From Gammaproteobacteria bacterium (GTDB lineage Bacteria > Pseudomonadota > Gammaproteobacteria > Methylococcales > Methylomonadaceae), in NCBI GenBank assembly GCA_018830325.1, contig JAHJSQ010000036.1, positions 1 to 64,000 on the forward strand: DNA of 64,000 nucleotides, in the 5' to 3' direction. The notes under the pieces were generated by a model. The model worked only from the letters and a program-made list of their open reading frames with translations, was not told the DNA's origin and made no database searches. The position numbers and the translations under genes were made by a program. The stretch's first letter is position 1. Every line of letters starts with the position of its first letter. Shown piece after piece: positions 48,793 to 58,270 of this stretch.

Positions 48793-49424
48793 CTTCTACC
48801 TCTTCTGTGCTGAGGCTTTGCCGGCGCGGGACCTTGCTCCCCCTCGTTATATGTCTTGATCGTTGCGTCCATGACCATTTTATCGGACGTCTCGCCTTTA
48901 GCTTGTTGAGAAACAGGGCTTATCTTAACGTTATGCACTGTAACGATCCTCGGCAATGAAGCTAAACCGCTAACAAATAAAGCCAATTCTTCGTAACGCC
49001 CAATAACTTGTATATTGATCGGAAGCTCCCAATAAAAGTCGCGGCGCACCGGGTCTGTCGGCTTAAACAGTCTGAATTCCAAACCGCTCGCCAAGCCGGT
49101 CTGTGAAATATCGACCAATAAATTCGCCACTTCGGAGCGGGTCGGCATTTGTTTGATAATTTCAATCAGCGAATCTTCGATCTGCTCTAACTGCGCCTTG
49201 TAGTCGGGCAGATTGATCGCTTTTTTTTGTTTCGCCTCGAAGCTGCTCTTCAAATCCCGCTCTGTCTGTTCCAATCGCTCCAACGCTTCCAATTGGTCAG
49301 CGGTATCGTAATAATAACCGCCGACCGCAACGAGCATGCAAACCATCACGATGATCACGGCTTTTACCGGTGTCGGCCAAGTCCCGGCCTCATTAAAATC
49401 CCAATTAATTTCAGACAGATTCAT
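48789..49424 (-). CDS. pilO: PilO, pilus assembly protein
   Basis: Bitopic inner-membrane protein that pairs with PilN. The 211-residue product has one membrane segment (about 22-40), a coiled coil (about 45-90) and a ferredoxin-like periplasmic domain. The start overlaps the pilN stop by one base; the stop overlaps pilP by four bases. Confidence 0.93.
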   Translation of the reverse strand: MNLSEINWDFNEAGTWPTPVKAVIIVMVCMLVAVGGYYYDTADQLEALERLEQTERDLKSSFEAKQKKAINLPDYKAQLEQIEDSLIEIIKQMPTRSEVANLLVDISQTGLASGLEFRLFKPTDPVRRDFYWELPINIQVIGRYEELALFVSGLASLPRIVTVHNVKISPVSQQAKGETSDKMVMDATIKTYNEGEQGPAPAKPQHRRGRR

Positions 49425-49987
49425 CAGTTTTTCTCATCTTCGGAAGCCGTACCCAGTTGCGCGATAAGAATAAAATCGCTGAGCTGATCGACCTTGGTTT
49501 TTTGTTGAGACTGAATGATGTTCAACTTAGGACTGTGCAACCACTCGGAAGCCTCTATCGCTCGCATAAACGCAGATACACGGGCATTCGATTCGGTCTT
49601 GCCCTTAAACGTCAATTCCATATTAGACTGCGCAAAGCTTGATAGAAACACGCCGTCAGGCGTTCTTCTAGCGACCTCATCGAAAAGACGAACAATCAAA
49701 GGTCTACTTTCCTGTAACTTTTGAATAACATCGATCTTAGTCAGTAATTCGTTTTTCTTTTCTTCAATGTTTTTTATTTCGGCAATCTTCTTGTCGACCG
49801 CAGCGATTTCATTCCTTAGCATTTGGTTCCGGCTTTCCTGATACGACATTACACCGTCGTAATGCATATGAACCGCAAAAATCAACACCAGGGTCAAGAC
49901 AATCGACAACAGTGCAACAGTTAAAAACTGCTGTTGCTGTTGTTTTTTAAGCTCGGCTCGCCAAGGGAGCAGGTTAATTCGGGCCAT
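49424..49987 (-). CDS. pilN: PilN, pilus assembly protein
   Basis: Bitopic inner-membrane protein; its cytoplasmic tail MARINLLPWRAELKKQQQQQ contains the INLLPWR motif that binds PilM. The 187-residue product has a membrane helix (about 22-42), a coiled coil and a periplasmic domain. It overlaps pilM by one base. Confidence 0.95.
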   Translation of the reverse strand: MARINLLPWRAELKKQQQQQFLTVALLSIVLTLVLIFAVHMHYDGVMSYQESRNQMLRNEIAAVDKKIAEIKNIEEKKNELLTKIDVIQKLQESRPLIVRLFDEVARRTPDGVFLSSFAQSNMELTFKGKTESNARVSAFMRAIEASEWLHSPKLNIIQSQQKTKVDQLSDFILIAQLGTASEDEKN

Positions 49988-51048
49988 TAATCGAAACTCC
50001 TTAGCGCAAGTCCGCAGGCGATCATCATCGCCGGCGCATCGCTACTTAAACTTTGCGGTTTCACTCGATTCGATAAAGCCATATTGATAAACGGATTGGC
50101 AATAAAACAGGGAATACTCAAGTTCTGTTCGACCAGCTTATCGACACCGGGTATCGACGAGCAGCCGCCCGCCAAAATAATAGAATCGATCGTTCTGTTG
50201 GCGCTCGATGAAACAAAAAATTGGAGCGATCGCGCAATTTGCTGAACCATCGCCTTCTTAAACGGCTCCAATACGTCATTGATATAATTATCGGGTAAAC
50301 CGCCGTGCCGCTTGGCAAGACCGGCTTCTTCGTAGGACAAACCGTAGCGGCGTTGAATTTCATCGGTCAACTGCCTTCCGCCGAAACCTTGTTCACGCGT
50401 ATAAATAGTTCTACCGTCCGCAATGACGTTCAATGTCGCCATCGTCGAACCGATATCCGAGATAGCAATAGTCTGGCCTTCGCTAGAACCGGGTAATTGA
50501 TCGGCGATAAGCGCAAAGGCGTTTTCCATCGCAAACGCTTCGACATCAATGATTTTGGCTTTTAAACCCGCTTTATCCAAGGCTTCGATGCGGTCCTCGA
50601 CATTTTCACGACGGGAGGCGACCAAGAGCACATCAACCATTTCGGAGTTTTTAGCGTTTTTTCCCTGAATTTCAAAATCCAGGTTGACCTCATCCAGTGC
50701 ATAAGGCACATATTGATCTGCCTCGACCATGATTTGTTCGTAAACTTCTTCGTCCGAAAAATTAGCGGGCATCGTTATGATTTTGGTCATAACCGCCGAA
50801 CCAGCAACCGCGACGCAGGCATGCTTAACTTTCGTTCCGGATTGTTTGATGGCTTGTTTGATAGCGTCAGAGATCACATCGACATTCGCGAAATTTTTAT
50901 CGATAACGGCATCCTGCGGTAATGGCGCGACGGCATAACTTTCGACTCGATAACGAGGACCGTTTTTCGATAATTCCAATAATTTAACGGCTGCCGTGCT
51001 AATGTCGATACCGACTACAGGCACATTTTTGCGACTAAACCAGTTCAT
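49987..51048 (-). CDS. pilM: PilM, actin-like pilus assembly ATPase
   Basis: Cytoplasmic actin-fold protein of the alignment complex. The ATG at 51048 (MNWFSRKNVPVVGIDIST) matches the family; an upstream in-frame ATG at 51069 adds seven residues. The 353-residue product shows GIDISTAAVKLLEL (phosphate 1), ISDIGSTMATLNV (phosphate 2) and ILAGGCSSIPGV (adenosine motif). First gene of pilMNOPQ. Confidence 0.96.
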   Translation of the reverse strand: MNWFSRKNVPVVGIDISTAAVKLLELSKNGPRYRVESYAVAPLPQDAVIDKNFANVDVISDAIKQAIKQSGTKVKHACVAVAGSAVMTKIITMPANFSDEEVYEQIMVEADQYVPYALDEVNLDFEIQGKNAKNSEMVDVLLVASRRENVEDRIEALDKAGLKAKIIDVEAFAMENAFALIADQLPGSSEGQTIAISDIGSTMATLNVIADGRTIYTREQGFGGRQLTDEIQRRYGLSYEEAGLAKRHGGLPDNYINDVLEPFKKAMVQQIARSLQFFVSSSANRTIDSIILAGGCSSIPGVDKLVEQNLSIPCFIANPFINMALSNRVKPQSLSSDAPAMMIACGLALRSFD

Positions 51049-51428
51049 CGTAGAACCCTTGTAAAACATTGAATTGTTGTTGCATCGGATACACTGTTGC
51101 CTATCTAGTTATCGATGATGCATCATTATTAAGAAGCACATAAGTCATTAAAACGATAGCACATCCCTGTGCCAGGTTAGATCACCAATCACGCAGGCAC
51201 TAATATCAATACGCCCGACCAAACTGCACAGAGATCAGTATAGTAGTGTTTTTAAATTACATAAAAAAATATTCATTCTGCTTTGATTTCGATCGCTTTT
51301 TCAAACCGAATCACATTTATCGCATAACCTACGACAAAGAATTTTCAGTATCGAAAATCAAAGATTTAGTCTCCATCCATGGTAAATATTCGGCTAACCC
51401 CTTCTTGATATGGCGTAAGCGATTGAAT

Positions 51429-51592
51429 TATACCCATCGTAAATCAAATTTCGGCACCGGAGACCCGTCAAAGGACGCCGCGGATACATCCATGTAGGCT
51501 CTATGCCAGTCCATCACCTAGCGTTAGGTGAGGTACCGAGCACCCCGGGGCCTCCTCCGGCACTGCCGAAATTTGAAGTGAGATAAGTTATA
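51429..51592. mobile_element. Family C element C4
   Basis: 164 bp from TATACCCATCGTAAATCAAA to GAAGTGAGATAAGTTATA, same orientation as C3. Includes CACCTAGCGTTAGGTGAGG and the complement of the shared core (GGACGCCGCGGATACATCCA). It adjoins A6. Confidence 0.72.
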
Positions 51593-51671
51593 CGGCATCC
51601 TGTCAAGCGAGTTACCGAACCCGCTTCAAAACTCATAGCACAAGGAAGTTATTTTTTACGAAATCCTTACG
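51593..51671. mobile_element. Family A right-end remnant A6
   Basis: CGGCATCCTGTCAAGCGAGT followed by TACCGAACC and GGAAGTTATTTTTTACG matches the right end of A1 without its left half. The left side is replaced by C4, so C4 probably inserted into or recombined with an A element. Confidence 0.6.
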
Positions 51672-51965
51672 CAACAGAGCGTCAACTCTTTTCGAAGGCG
51701 ACAAAATAACATGATTTTCGAGCATTCATTAAAGTTTGTGTTGCTCAAAAGTCAAATCAAGTATATTTTTAGCAACAGTCAACGTCAGATTTCTTTTTAT
51801 TCAACCCGTTAAGAATCAATCGAACTTGACGATATAATCAAAACCAAGGTAAATGTTCAGCCCCTTTTTGAAAAAAAAGAAAACACATCGGAAACTTTTT
51901 TAAATACAAGGAGCCAGGCAATTACATCGGTACAATTACAGTAGTGGTACAAACCGGAATACTTC

Positions 51966-54332
51966 GTGATAATTAAATTAGTGATCACCTTTTTTAAATG
52001 GCTCAGTGTGCTTTTTCTAATCGGCCTCATATCAGCGGCGATCTACGGCTACCTGTTATTGGAGCGCCTCTCCGAAGAGCTGCCCGATGTTAACCAATTA
52101 AAGGATGTTCATTATCAAACGCCGCTGCAAATTTATAGCAAAGACAACCTTTTAATCGCTGAATTCGGCGAAAAAAAGCGCAGCCCCATCACGATCGACC
52201 AGGCTCCAAAAGAGCTGATTCATGCATTTTTAGCGGCCGAAGACAAACATTTTTACGAACATCAAGGCGTCGATTTTGTAGGCTTATTACGTGCGGCGTT
52301 AAAACTCGCCACCACCGGTAAAAAGGAACAAGGCGGCAGCACGATCACAATGCAAGTCACACGAAATTTTTTACTGAGTCGTGAAAAAACCTACACTCGT
52401 AAACTAAAAGAAATACTTCTATCGCTCAAGATAGAAGAGACTTTCTCAAAAGACACAATTCTCGAACTGTATCTTAATAAAATCTATCTAGGCCAACGCT
52501 CCTACGGCGTTGCCGCCGCCGCCCAAACCTACTACGGTAAATCCTTAAACGAGCTCACGCTGGCGGAATCCGCAATGATAGCCGGCCTACCGAAAGCACC
52601 TTCGGCCTATAACCCTATCGTCAACCCTGCGCGAGCCATGGAAAGGCGCGACTATGTGTTATACCGAATGCAACAAATCGGCTATATCGACCAACAAACG
52701 TACCAAGCCGCTCTCGTCGAAGCCAATACGGCAAGAGTGATTCATCGCGGCATCGAACTATCGGCACCTTTTATCGCCGAAATGGCCCGGCAAAAAATTC
52801 TTGAACTTTATGGACCGCAAGCATACGGGTCGGGAATGAAGGTCTACACGACGATTACCCGCCCCCTGCAAAATGCAGCCACCCGGGCTTTAAGAAACGC
52901 CTTGCATAGCTATGACGAACGCCACGGCTACCGTTTTAAATTGCCCAATGCCCCCGATCAAAAAACCGACATCAACAAGCTGCCGATAATCGGCGACAGC
53001 TATCCAGCGTTGATCAAACGAATCGATAACGACAAGGCTACCGTCCAATTACGCGGAGGAAAAACCGTTGAAGTGCCATGGAGCAACATGAAATGGGCGC
53101 GCAAGTTTATTTCACGAAACGCACGAGGGGCGGCACCGCAATCAATCCTTGATCTATTCAAAACCGGTGACGCCATTTTTGTTAGACAACTCAACGATAA
53201 AACCTGGGCTTTAGCGCAAATACCGGAAGCCGAGGGCGCCTTTGTCGCCATCGACACGATCGACGGAGCGATATTGGCATTGGCCGGCGGTTACGACTTC
53301 AATCACAACAAATTCAATCGAGTGACTCAGTCGAACCGGCAACCGGGATCGGGCTTTAAACCGATTATCTATACAACAGCCTTGGAAAACGGTTATACGA
53401 CCGCATCGCTAATCAACGATGCACCGATCGTATTGGAAGGTTCAAGACCCGGTCATGAATGGCGTCCGGAGAATTACAATAGAAGATTTTCCGGCCCGAC
53501 CAGCCTAAGAGTCGCTCTTCGAAAATCCAAAAACCTGATTTCGGTACGCTTGCTGCTTAATTTAGGTATCAAGCCTGTCGTTAAGACCGCCATGCGTTTC
53601 GGATTTCAAAAGGATCAATTGCCCAATAGCTATACGCTTGCGCTGGGCAGCGGCCAAGCCACTCCACTGCAGATGGCGCGAGCTTATGCAGTCTTCGCGA
53701 ACGGCGGTTTTTTGATCGAGCCTTATTTGATCGACCGGATTGAATCCGGCGACGGCAAATTACTGTACCAGGCCAACCCTCAAGTCGCCTGTCTGGACTG
53801 CACCAGCGAATCGCCGGCATTCATCAATCAAGCACCACGCATCATCACGCCACAAATTAGTTTTTTAATGAATTCCCTGCTACGCGATGTCGTGCAAAGA
53901 GGCACCGCCGTCAAAGCGAAGCGACTCGGACGCGCCGATCTTGCCGGAAAAACCGGCACGACCAATGATCACCGCGACGCATGGTTCAACGGCTATAGCG
54001 CTACCGTATCCGCTACGGCATGGGTGGGATTCGACAATTTCAACAGCCTGGGCTACAAAGAAACCGGAGGTGCCGCCGCCTTGCCGATGTGGATGGAATT
54101 TATGCAAACCGCTTTACGCGACAAGCCGGAAATTCCTTTGACGCCGCCGGAAGGGGTTGCAAAGATGTATATCGACGCCAAAAGCGGCATGATGATGTCG
54201 GCAGAAATACCAGGCGGTATTTGGGAGTTTTTTGATACCACGCAGCAAGCACACATGCATACGAATTTCGAATTCACGGACCCCGGCGAAGCCCATTTCA
54301 GCGAAAGACATCCCATTGAAACGCTGTTTTAG
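51966..54332 (+). CDS. mrcA: Penicillin-binding protein 1A (class A)
   Basis: Bifunctional peptidoglycan synthase. The start is GTG at 51966. The 788-residue product has an N-terminal membrane helix (about 8-30), a GT51 glycosyltransferase domain (about 50-230; AAEDKHFYEHQGVD with catalytic Glu, GGSTITMQVTRNFLL, LYLNKIYLG), an OB-like insert (about 300-430) and a transpeptidase domain (about 430-730; SxxK in QPGSGFKPI, SxN in SKN of LRKSKNLIS, KTG in LAGKTGTTND). Placed divergently from pilM, as mrcA is in many gammaproteobacteria. Confidence 0.95.
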   Translation: MIIKLVITFFKWLSVLFLIGLISAAIYGYLLLERLSEELPDVNQLKDVHYQTPLQIYSKDNLLIAEFGEKKRSPITIDQAPKELIHAFLAAEDKHFYEHQGVDFVGLLRAALKLATTGKKEQGGSTITMQVTRNFLLSREKTYTRKLKEILLSLKIEETFSKDTILELYLNKIYLGQRSYGVAAAAQTYYGKSLNELTLAESAMIAGLPKAPSAYNPIVNPARAMERRDYVLYRMQQIGYIDQQTYQAALVEANTARVIHRGIELSAPFIAEMARQKILELYGPQAYGSGMKVYTTITRPLQNAATRALRNALHSYDERHGYRFKLPNAPDQKTDINKLPIIGDSYPALIKRIDNDKATVQLRGGKTVEVPWSNMKWARKFISRNARGAAPQSILDLFKTGDAIFVRQLNDKTWALAQIPEAEGAFVAIDTIDGAILALAGGYDFNHNKFNRVTQSNRQPGSGFKPIIYTTALENGYTTASLINDAPIVLEGSRPGHEWRPENYNRRFSGPTSLRVALRKSKNLISVRLLLNLGIKPVVKTAMRFGFQKDQLPNSYTLALGSGQATPLQMARAYAVFANGGFLIEPYLIDRIESGDGKLLYQANPQVACLDCTSESPAFINQAPRIITPQISFLMNSLLRDVVQRGTAVKAKRLGRADLAGKTGTTNDHRDAWFNGYSATVSATAWVGFDNFNSLGYKETGGAAALPMWMEFMQTALRDKPEIPLTPPEGVAKMYIDAKSGMMMSAEIPGGIWEFFDTTQQAHMHTNFEFTDPGEAHFSERHPIETLF

Positions 54333-54353
54333 GCCTCTAAGAACATCAATGTA

Positions 54354-54383
54354 TATACTCATCGTAGATCAAAATTCGGCACC
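54354..54383. repeat. Family C end fragment C5
   Basis: TATACTCATCGTAGATCAAA then ATTCGGCACC matches one end of family C and then stops. It is a truncated copy 20 bases after mrcA. A similar fragment, TTTTGATCTACGAT, occurs at 9797-9810 after hemJ. Confidence 0.6.
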
Positions 54384-54394
54384 AATATTTCTGT

Positions 54395-54446
54395 TTGGCT
54401 CAAATATCTCGGCTGGCTTTGACCACGGGCGAAACGTTTAGAACGG
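54395..54446. repeat. Family E repeat, copy 1
   Basis: TTGGCTCAAATATCTCGGCT then GACCACGGGCGAAACGTTTA. The same sequence, about 80% identical, occurs at 55383-55435 in the same orientation, so the two copies flank the Uma2 gene as direct repeats. The rest of the 348-base gap holds GTAGCTCGGATGGAGCGTAG and GGCCGTTTTTAGCTTGATGC repeat fragments but no gene. Confidence 0.6.
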
Positions 54447-54680
54447 GGTTATAACCCCATATACGCATTAAGCTAAGCACAGATCCCCCTTGCTAAATCG
54501 CTACCGACCGCTACCGGCAGGTCTAAGCAGCGTAGCTCGGATGGAGCGTAGCGCAATCCGGGCTAAGTACTTTAATAGCAACTTGGAAAAGAGCGGATGT
54601 TGGTTGGCCGTTTTTAGCTTGATGCATATGATTTACAAACCCCATCATGCCTAGAAATTCGCCGACATTACTGAATTTCC

Positions 54681-55238
54681 TTATTCCCACAAATGATTCA
54701 AACTAAATGAATGCTCGGCAAATGGATCGGCGCTGACTTGATCGTCATCCTTTAAACAATGCTGCAAAAGCCAATGGCCTTCTTGTAAACAATACGTTTC
54801 GAGCGTATGCAACACCGGATCGATCAACCAAAAATAGAACACGCCAAGACCTGCATAAATCGGCATTTTCTCGCTACGATCGATTTTGGCGGTTGCGGGC
54901 GATAAAACCTCGCAGACCCAATCAGGCACGATTTCAAACCAAGCCGTCTCCGGCAGCTGTGGCATGCACTTTTTACGCCACCCTGCGAGATCCGGTACTA
55001 AAACATGCCCGCCGATGTGCAACTCCGGCTCGTCAAGTATCCACCAACCGGCAGAACCACCATGTCTACCATGAAACAACGAACCAATTTCAATACCCAA
55101 CGATGAACAAGTCAAAGCATGCTTCGGCACTGGCCTCGGCCGCACTTCCAAACGTCCATTGATGATCTCTCCGATCATATTTTCGGGCAACGCCAGAATA
55201 TCGTCATAACTGGGTAATTTAAGCGCGGAGTTTGCCAT
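54681..55238 (-). CDS. Uma2 family (DUF820) putative endonuclease
   Basis: A 185-residue protein with the Uma2 pattern: MIGEIINGRLEVRPRP (Glu), HVLVPDLAGWRKK (Asp), DWVCEVLSPATAKIDRSEKM (Glu and Lys). It has low sequence identity to the Uma2 protein at 35293 by eye, so the two are not recent duplicates. It lies between two direct E repeats next to a toxin-antitoxin pair. Function unknown. Confidence 0.85.
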   Translation of the reverse strand: MANSALKLPSYDDILALPENMIGEIINGRLEVRPRPVPKHALTCSSLGIEIGSLFHGRHGGSAGWWILDEPELHIGGHVLVPDLAGWRKKCMPQLPETAWFEIVPDWVCEVLSPATAKIDRSEKMPIYAGLGVFYFWLIDPVLHTLETYCLQEGHWLLQHCLKDDDQVSADPFAEHSFSLNHLWE

Positions 55239-55601
55239 GAGGGCCTCACTTTTCCAATTGACACAATCAATTAGCGTCTAACTGATCGACCGTCGGGAGT
55301 ATAGCATAACGGCATAACTCGGCATTGGGTTGCCGTAATCACCAGCGGGACGGTTTATGCAAGCCGTCCCCAGCGTTTCGGGTTGGCTCAAACATCTCGG
55401 CTTGCTCAGGCCACGGTCGAAATATTTAGAGCAGACTTACAAACCATGTCCTGCCGAGAGTGCCGTTTGCCGGCGTCAAATGCAAAGCCCAAATTTTCGG
55501 TTGAACGGTGACAAGCTTGATCGATTTGCTACAATTTGTTTAGCTTGAATATCATCAAAAAATGCTATCATTGATATCATTTAGCTTACAAGCAAGCCAT
55601 C
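55239..55601. other. Intergenic region upstream of the toxin-antitoxin pair
   Basis: 363 bases without a supported gene. Contains E copy 2 (55383-55435) and, just before the antitoxin, the near-repeat TTTAGCTTGAATATCATCAA and TGCTATCATTGATATCATTT, AT-rich sequence that may hold the promoter and an autoregulatory operator. Confidence 0.5.
55383..55435. repeat. Family E repeat, copy 2
   Basis: TTGGCTCAAACATCTCGGCT then GCCACGGTCGAAATATTTAG, direct repeat of 54395-54446. Confidence 0.6.
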
Positions 55602-55838
55602 ATGCCAAGTCTAGTCGTTAGAAACCTCGATGATTCAATCATAAATGCGTTGAAAGAAAGGGCGGTTAAACACCATCGCTCTACTGAAGCTGAGCATCGA
55701 GCCATTTTGACTGAAGTACTGACAAAACCTCAACGTAAAAGCTTTGCCGAAGCTTTAGCCAACATACCTGATGTTGGTATGGATACGGATTTTCAGCGCA
55801 TCAATGACGATACTAGCGAATCCAATGTATTTGATTGA
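55602..55838 (+). CDS. FitA-type antitoxin
   Basis: A 78-residue protein with an N-terminal ribbon-helix-helix DNA-binding domain (MPSLVVRNLDDSIINALKER, then STEAEHRAILTEVL), as in FitA/VapB antitoxins. The C-terminal tail (about 45-78) would wrap the toxin. It overlaps the toxin start by 14 bases, typical of translational coupling. It should repress its own promoter. Confidence 0.88.
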   Translation: MPSLVVRNLDDSIINALKERAVKHHRSTEAEHRAILTEVLTKPQRKSFAEALANIPDVGMDTDFQRINDDTSESNVFD

Positions 55839-56244
55839 TACCAACATCATCAGCGAGCTTAGAAAAGGCTATAAAGCCCATTCCGGTGTGCGAAAATTTT
55901 TCGATAAAGTCATTCAGGAGAACGTCCCCATTTACATTTCCGCCATTACAGTTGGCGAATTGCGCAGAGGCGTCGATTTGATTTTCCACCGTGGCGACGA
56001 AGCTCAAGGCAAACTGTTGGAAAACTGGCTCAATACCATCCTAGATCAATATCAAGATAACATCCTGGCCATTGATAGCGAAATTGCTTTACTTTGGGGA
56101 AAATTACGCGCCCCTAGGCACGAACACGCCTTAGATAAATTGATTGCAGCTACCGGGATAATCTATGATCTAGTCATTGTTACTAGAAATACCAAAGACT
56201 TCGAAAATACTGGTGTTCGAGTGTTAAATCCTTTTATTGAATAA
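55825..56244 (+). CDS. FitB/VapC-type PIN-domain toxin
   Basis: The ATG at 55825 (MYLIDTNIISELRKG) gives 139 residues. The PIN-domain acidic residues are in LIDTNIISE (Asp, Glu), GELRRGVD and the C-terminal DKLIAATGIIYDLVIVTRNTKD split as DKLIAA and TRNTKDF. Predicted metal-dependent ribonuclease. The start inside the antitoxin gene supports the pair. Confidence 0.9.
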   Translation: MYLIDTNIISELRKGYKAHSGVRKFFDKVIQENVPIYISAITVGELRRGVDLIFHRGDEAQGKLLENWLNTILDQYQDNILAIDSEIALLWGKLRAPRHEHALDKLIAATGIIYDLVIVTRNTKDFENTGVRVLNPFIE

Positions 56245-56624
56245 ATGGAAATAACTCGCTTATTAACTTACAGTTCAATAACAAACTGAAGAGATTGATT
56301 CGCAAGACAGAGAATTCGAAAAAAAGCCCAAATTTGCTTAAGGGATTGGCTTGGCTTATTGACTACGACAGGCTAATGGGTAGCCCTGAGGTATCCCCAC
56401 GAAATAGCCAAAATAAAACAATTTGCTATGGCTGGAAATTGATAAATATATTGATTATTATCATCGTCCCTACGCTCTGCGTCCCCAGAGGTCGATAATC
56501 CCGACAAGAGCAACGATACATTCCTTAAACCATTGCCCGCCGCAGTCGACGCAGAGCGTCTAAAGCGGCATTCCCACGCAGAGCACTCATCGTTATACAT
56601 AAGTCGAAAATTACCGTTTTCCTC

Positions 56625-56710
56625 GTTCCCACCGCTCCAGCGTGGGAATGCATACCGATCTTGCCTCAGCTGACAAGGCATGGGTTCCCACGGAGGACCG
56701 TGGAAACCAG
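56625..56710. repeat. Family G palindromic repeat G5
   Basis: GTTCCCACCGCTCCAGCGTG, GGAATGCATACCGATCTTGC and CCCACGGAGGACCGTGG in the order seen at G1 and G2. Confidence 0.75.
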
Positions 56711-56783
56711 AAAAAAATTACTGTTTTGCAATCTTAGCTAATGAGGCCTCGATACCATTTTTTGTCGCCCAACGTTCCCGACT

Positions 56784-56880
56784 TTCCCTCACCTAGCGTT
56801 AGGTGAGGGACGATCTGGGGCTCGCTCCCACAGAGCTTCCGGCCTCATTGTGGGAGCGACGCCTTCGTCGCGATTTCAAA
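56784..56880. repeat. Family H palindromic repeat, copy 2
   Basis: CCCTCACCTAGCGTTAGGTG, then CTCGCTCCCACA and TGTGGGAGCGACGCCTTCGT, the same modules as 16955-17125 but with the two halves in exchanged order. Confidence 0.7.
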
Positions 56881-57157
56881 GCCACTGATGTTCAATATCC
56901 GCAGATTTATCAAACAGCACCGTTTCCAGGTATACGATGACCTCTGTTTAGCAAGTTTACCGATACTTGTGTATAACGGCGAGCGCAGAGCATGGGAACG
57001 AGCGCTTTGCGGGGGATCCATCAGAACCTGCCCCCCTTTTTGGACCACTTTTTGCCAACTCAATTACGCATCGAGATATATAATGCCGCCAAAAACAAGC
57101 CGATAAATTTAGACGCCAACTTTTGCAACTTTAGGCTTAACACTTTGGATATCAACA

Positions 57158-58252
57158 ATGAACATTCACTGCCTTTTTAAACGGTATTACACCAATAAAG
57201 ACCTAATCATTGATCGATTCGGCCGTCTATACCATCTACCTATACAACTTACCCGGCAAGGCAATAATGTTTCAGTTGATGCTATCGACTACAGAAATAA
57301 AGACAGCACAATAATCAACTCAACAAATATTTCATTTTCCACAGTACCGGCAACATTCACCCAATTACCTAAACTGATTCCAAGTCTTTATAACACCATC
57401 CGCCGCGCAAAACCTGATATTGTCATTGCTAGCGGCGACAGCCATATCGGCTATATCGGTCTTCAAATGACAAGACGACTTGGCGTGCCGTTTGTATTCG
57501 ATATTTATGATTACTACCCGGCATTTGCCAGTAACCGACTACCGGGGATGAAAGCCATGTTTAGATCCGCCGCCCAAAACGCTGATTTAGTGCTTTGTGC
57601 TAGCGAACCACTTCAACAGTTTTTGAGAACACTTAATCCCAATACCTTGCTCATAGAAAATGGCGTCGATCGAAACTTATTTGCCCCCGGAAATATAAAG
57701 CAAGCAAGAAAAACAACAGGGCTCGAAGAAGAATCTCTACTCATTGGCTATTTTGGATCCATCACACAGACTCGCGGACCGCTACTTATTGAAGCCTGCC
57801 GAAAACTAAGACAGGAAATGCCATCACTGCGCCTGGTTTTGGCCGGCAGAATCTCAACGACTATTGCCGATGAGCCTTGGATCAGATATCTGGGTGAAAA
57901 ACCCCAATCGTCCGTATCTGATTTAATAAACGCCTGCAATTTAGTCGTCATACCTTACATGAATGATGAATTCAATAGCATGGCGGGTGCCTGCAAAATC
58001 GCCGAATATCTGGCTTGCGAAAAACCCGTGGTAGCGACGCGTGTTTCCGGACATGAGCAACTGTTCAAAGATGCGCCGGAGTCGCTGTGTGAAACCAATC
58101 CGGACGACATGGCCAGGGCATTGCGAAATCAACTGAACAATCCAGTTACCGCCCCTTTTCCCGAATCAATGAATTGGGAGTCGATTGGCAAGATTTTATA
58201 CACTTCGCTGCTCCAAATTCGGCAGCGAAATGTCTTACATAGAAAGTCGTAA
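57158..58252 (+). CDS. Glycosyltransferase, family 4-like
   Basis: A 364-residue GT-B fold protein. N-terminal domain with PDIVIASGDSHIGYIGLQ and FVFDIYDYYPAFAS; C-terminal domain with LLIGYFGSITQTRGP, RLVLAGRIS, VVIPYMNDEFNSMAGACKIAEYLACEKPVVAT (E-x7-E-like GT4 site, split by Ala/Gly). Probable cytosolic transfer of a sugar to a lipid-linked glycan. Followed by a GT2 gene after 18 bases. Confidence 0.85.
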   Translation: MNIHCLFKRYYTNKDLIIDRFGRLYHLPIQLTRQGNNVSVDAIDYRNKDSTIINSTNISFSTVPATFTQLPKLIPSLYNTIRRAKPDIVIASGDSHIGYIGLQMTRRLGVPFVFDIYDYYPAFASNRLPGMKAMFRSAAQNADLVLCASEPLQQFLRTLNPNTLLIENGVDRNLFAPGNIKQARKTTGLEEESLLIGYFGSITQTRGPLLIEACRKLRQEMPSLRLVLAGRISTTIADEPWIRYLGEKPQSSVSDLINACNLVVIPYMNDEFNSMAGACKIAEYLACEKPVVATRVSGHEQLFKDAPESLCETNPDDMARALRNQLNNPVTAPFPESMNWESIGKILYTSLLQIRQRNVLHRKS

Positions 58253-58270
58253 ACGCACCCGTTTAGCGCC

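Larger units (their letters stand above)
51070..51965. other. Intergenic region between pilM and the PBP1a gene
   Basis: About 900 bases without a supported gene. It contains the 12-bp palindrome ATGATGCATCAT (51115-51126), family C element C4 (51429-51592), a family A right end (A6, 51593-51671) and an AT-rich stretch toward the penicillin-binding protein. Promoters for both divergent units should lie here but no clear box pair was identified. Confidence 0.6.
56245..57157. other. Repeat-rich gap before the polysaccharide cluster
   Basis: About 900 bases without a supported gene. It holds fragments GCATTCCCACGCAGAGCACT and CGTTATACATAAGTC (also near 42110-42150), a family G copy (56625-56710) and a family H copy (56784-56880). 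Another segment, GGGGGATCCATCAGAACCTG near 57010, shows no feature. Confidence 0.6.
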
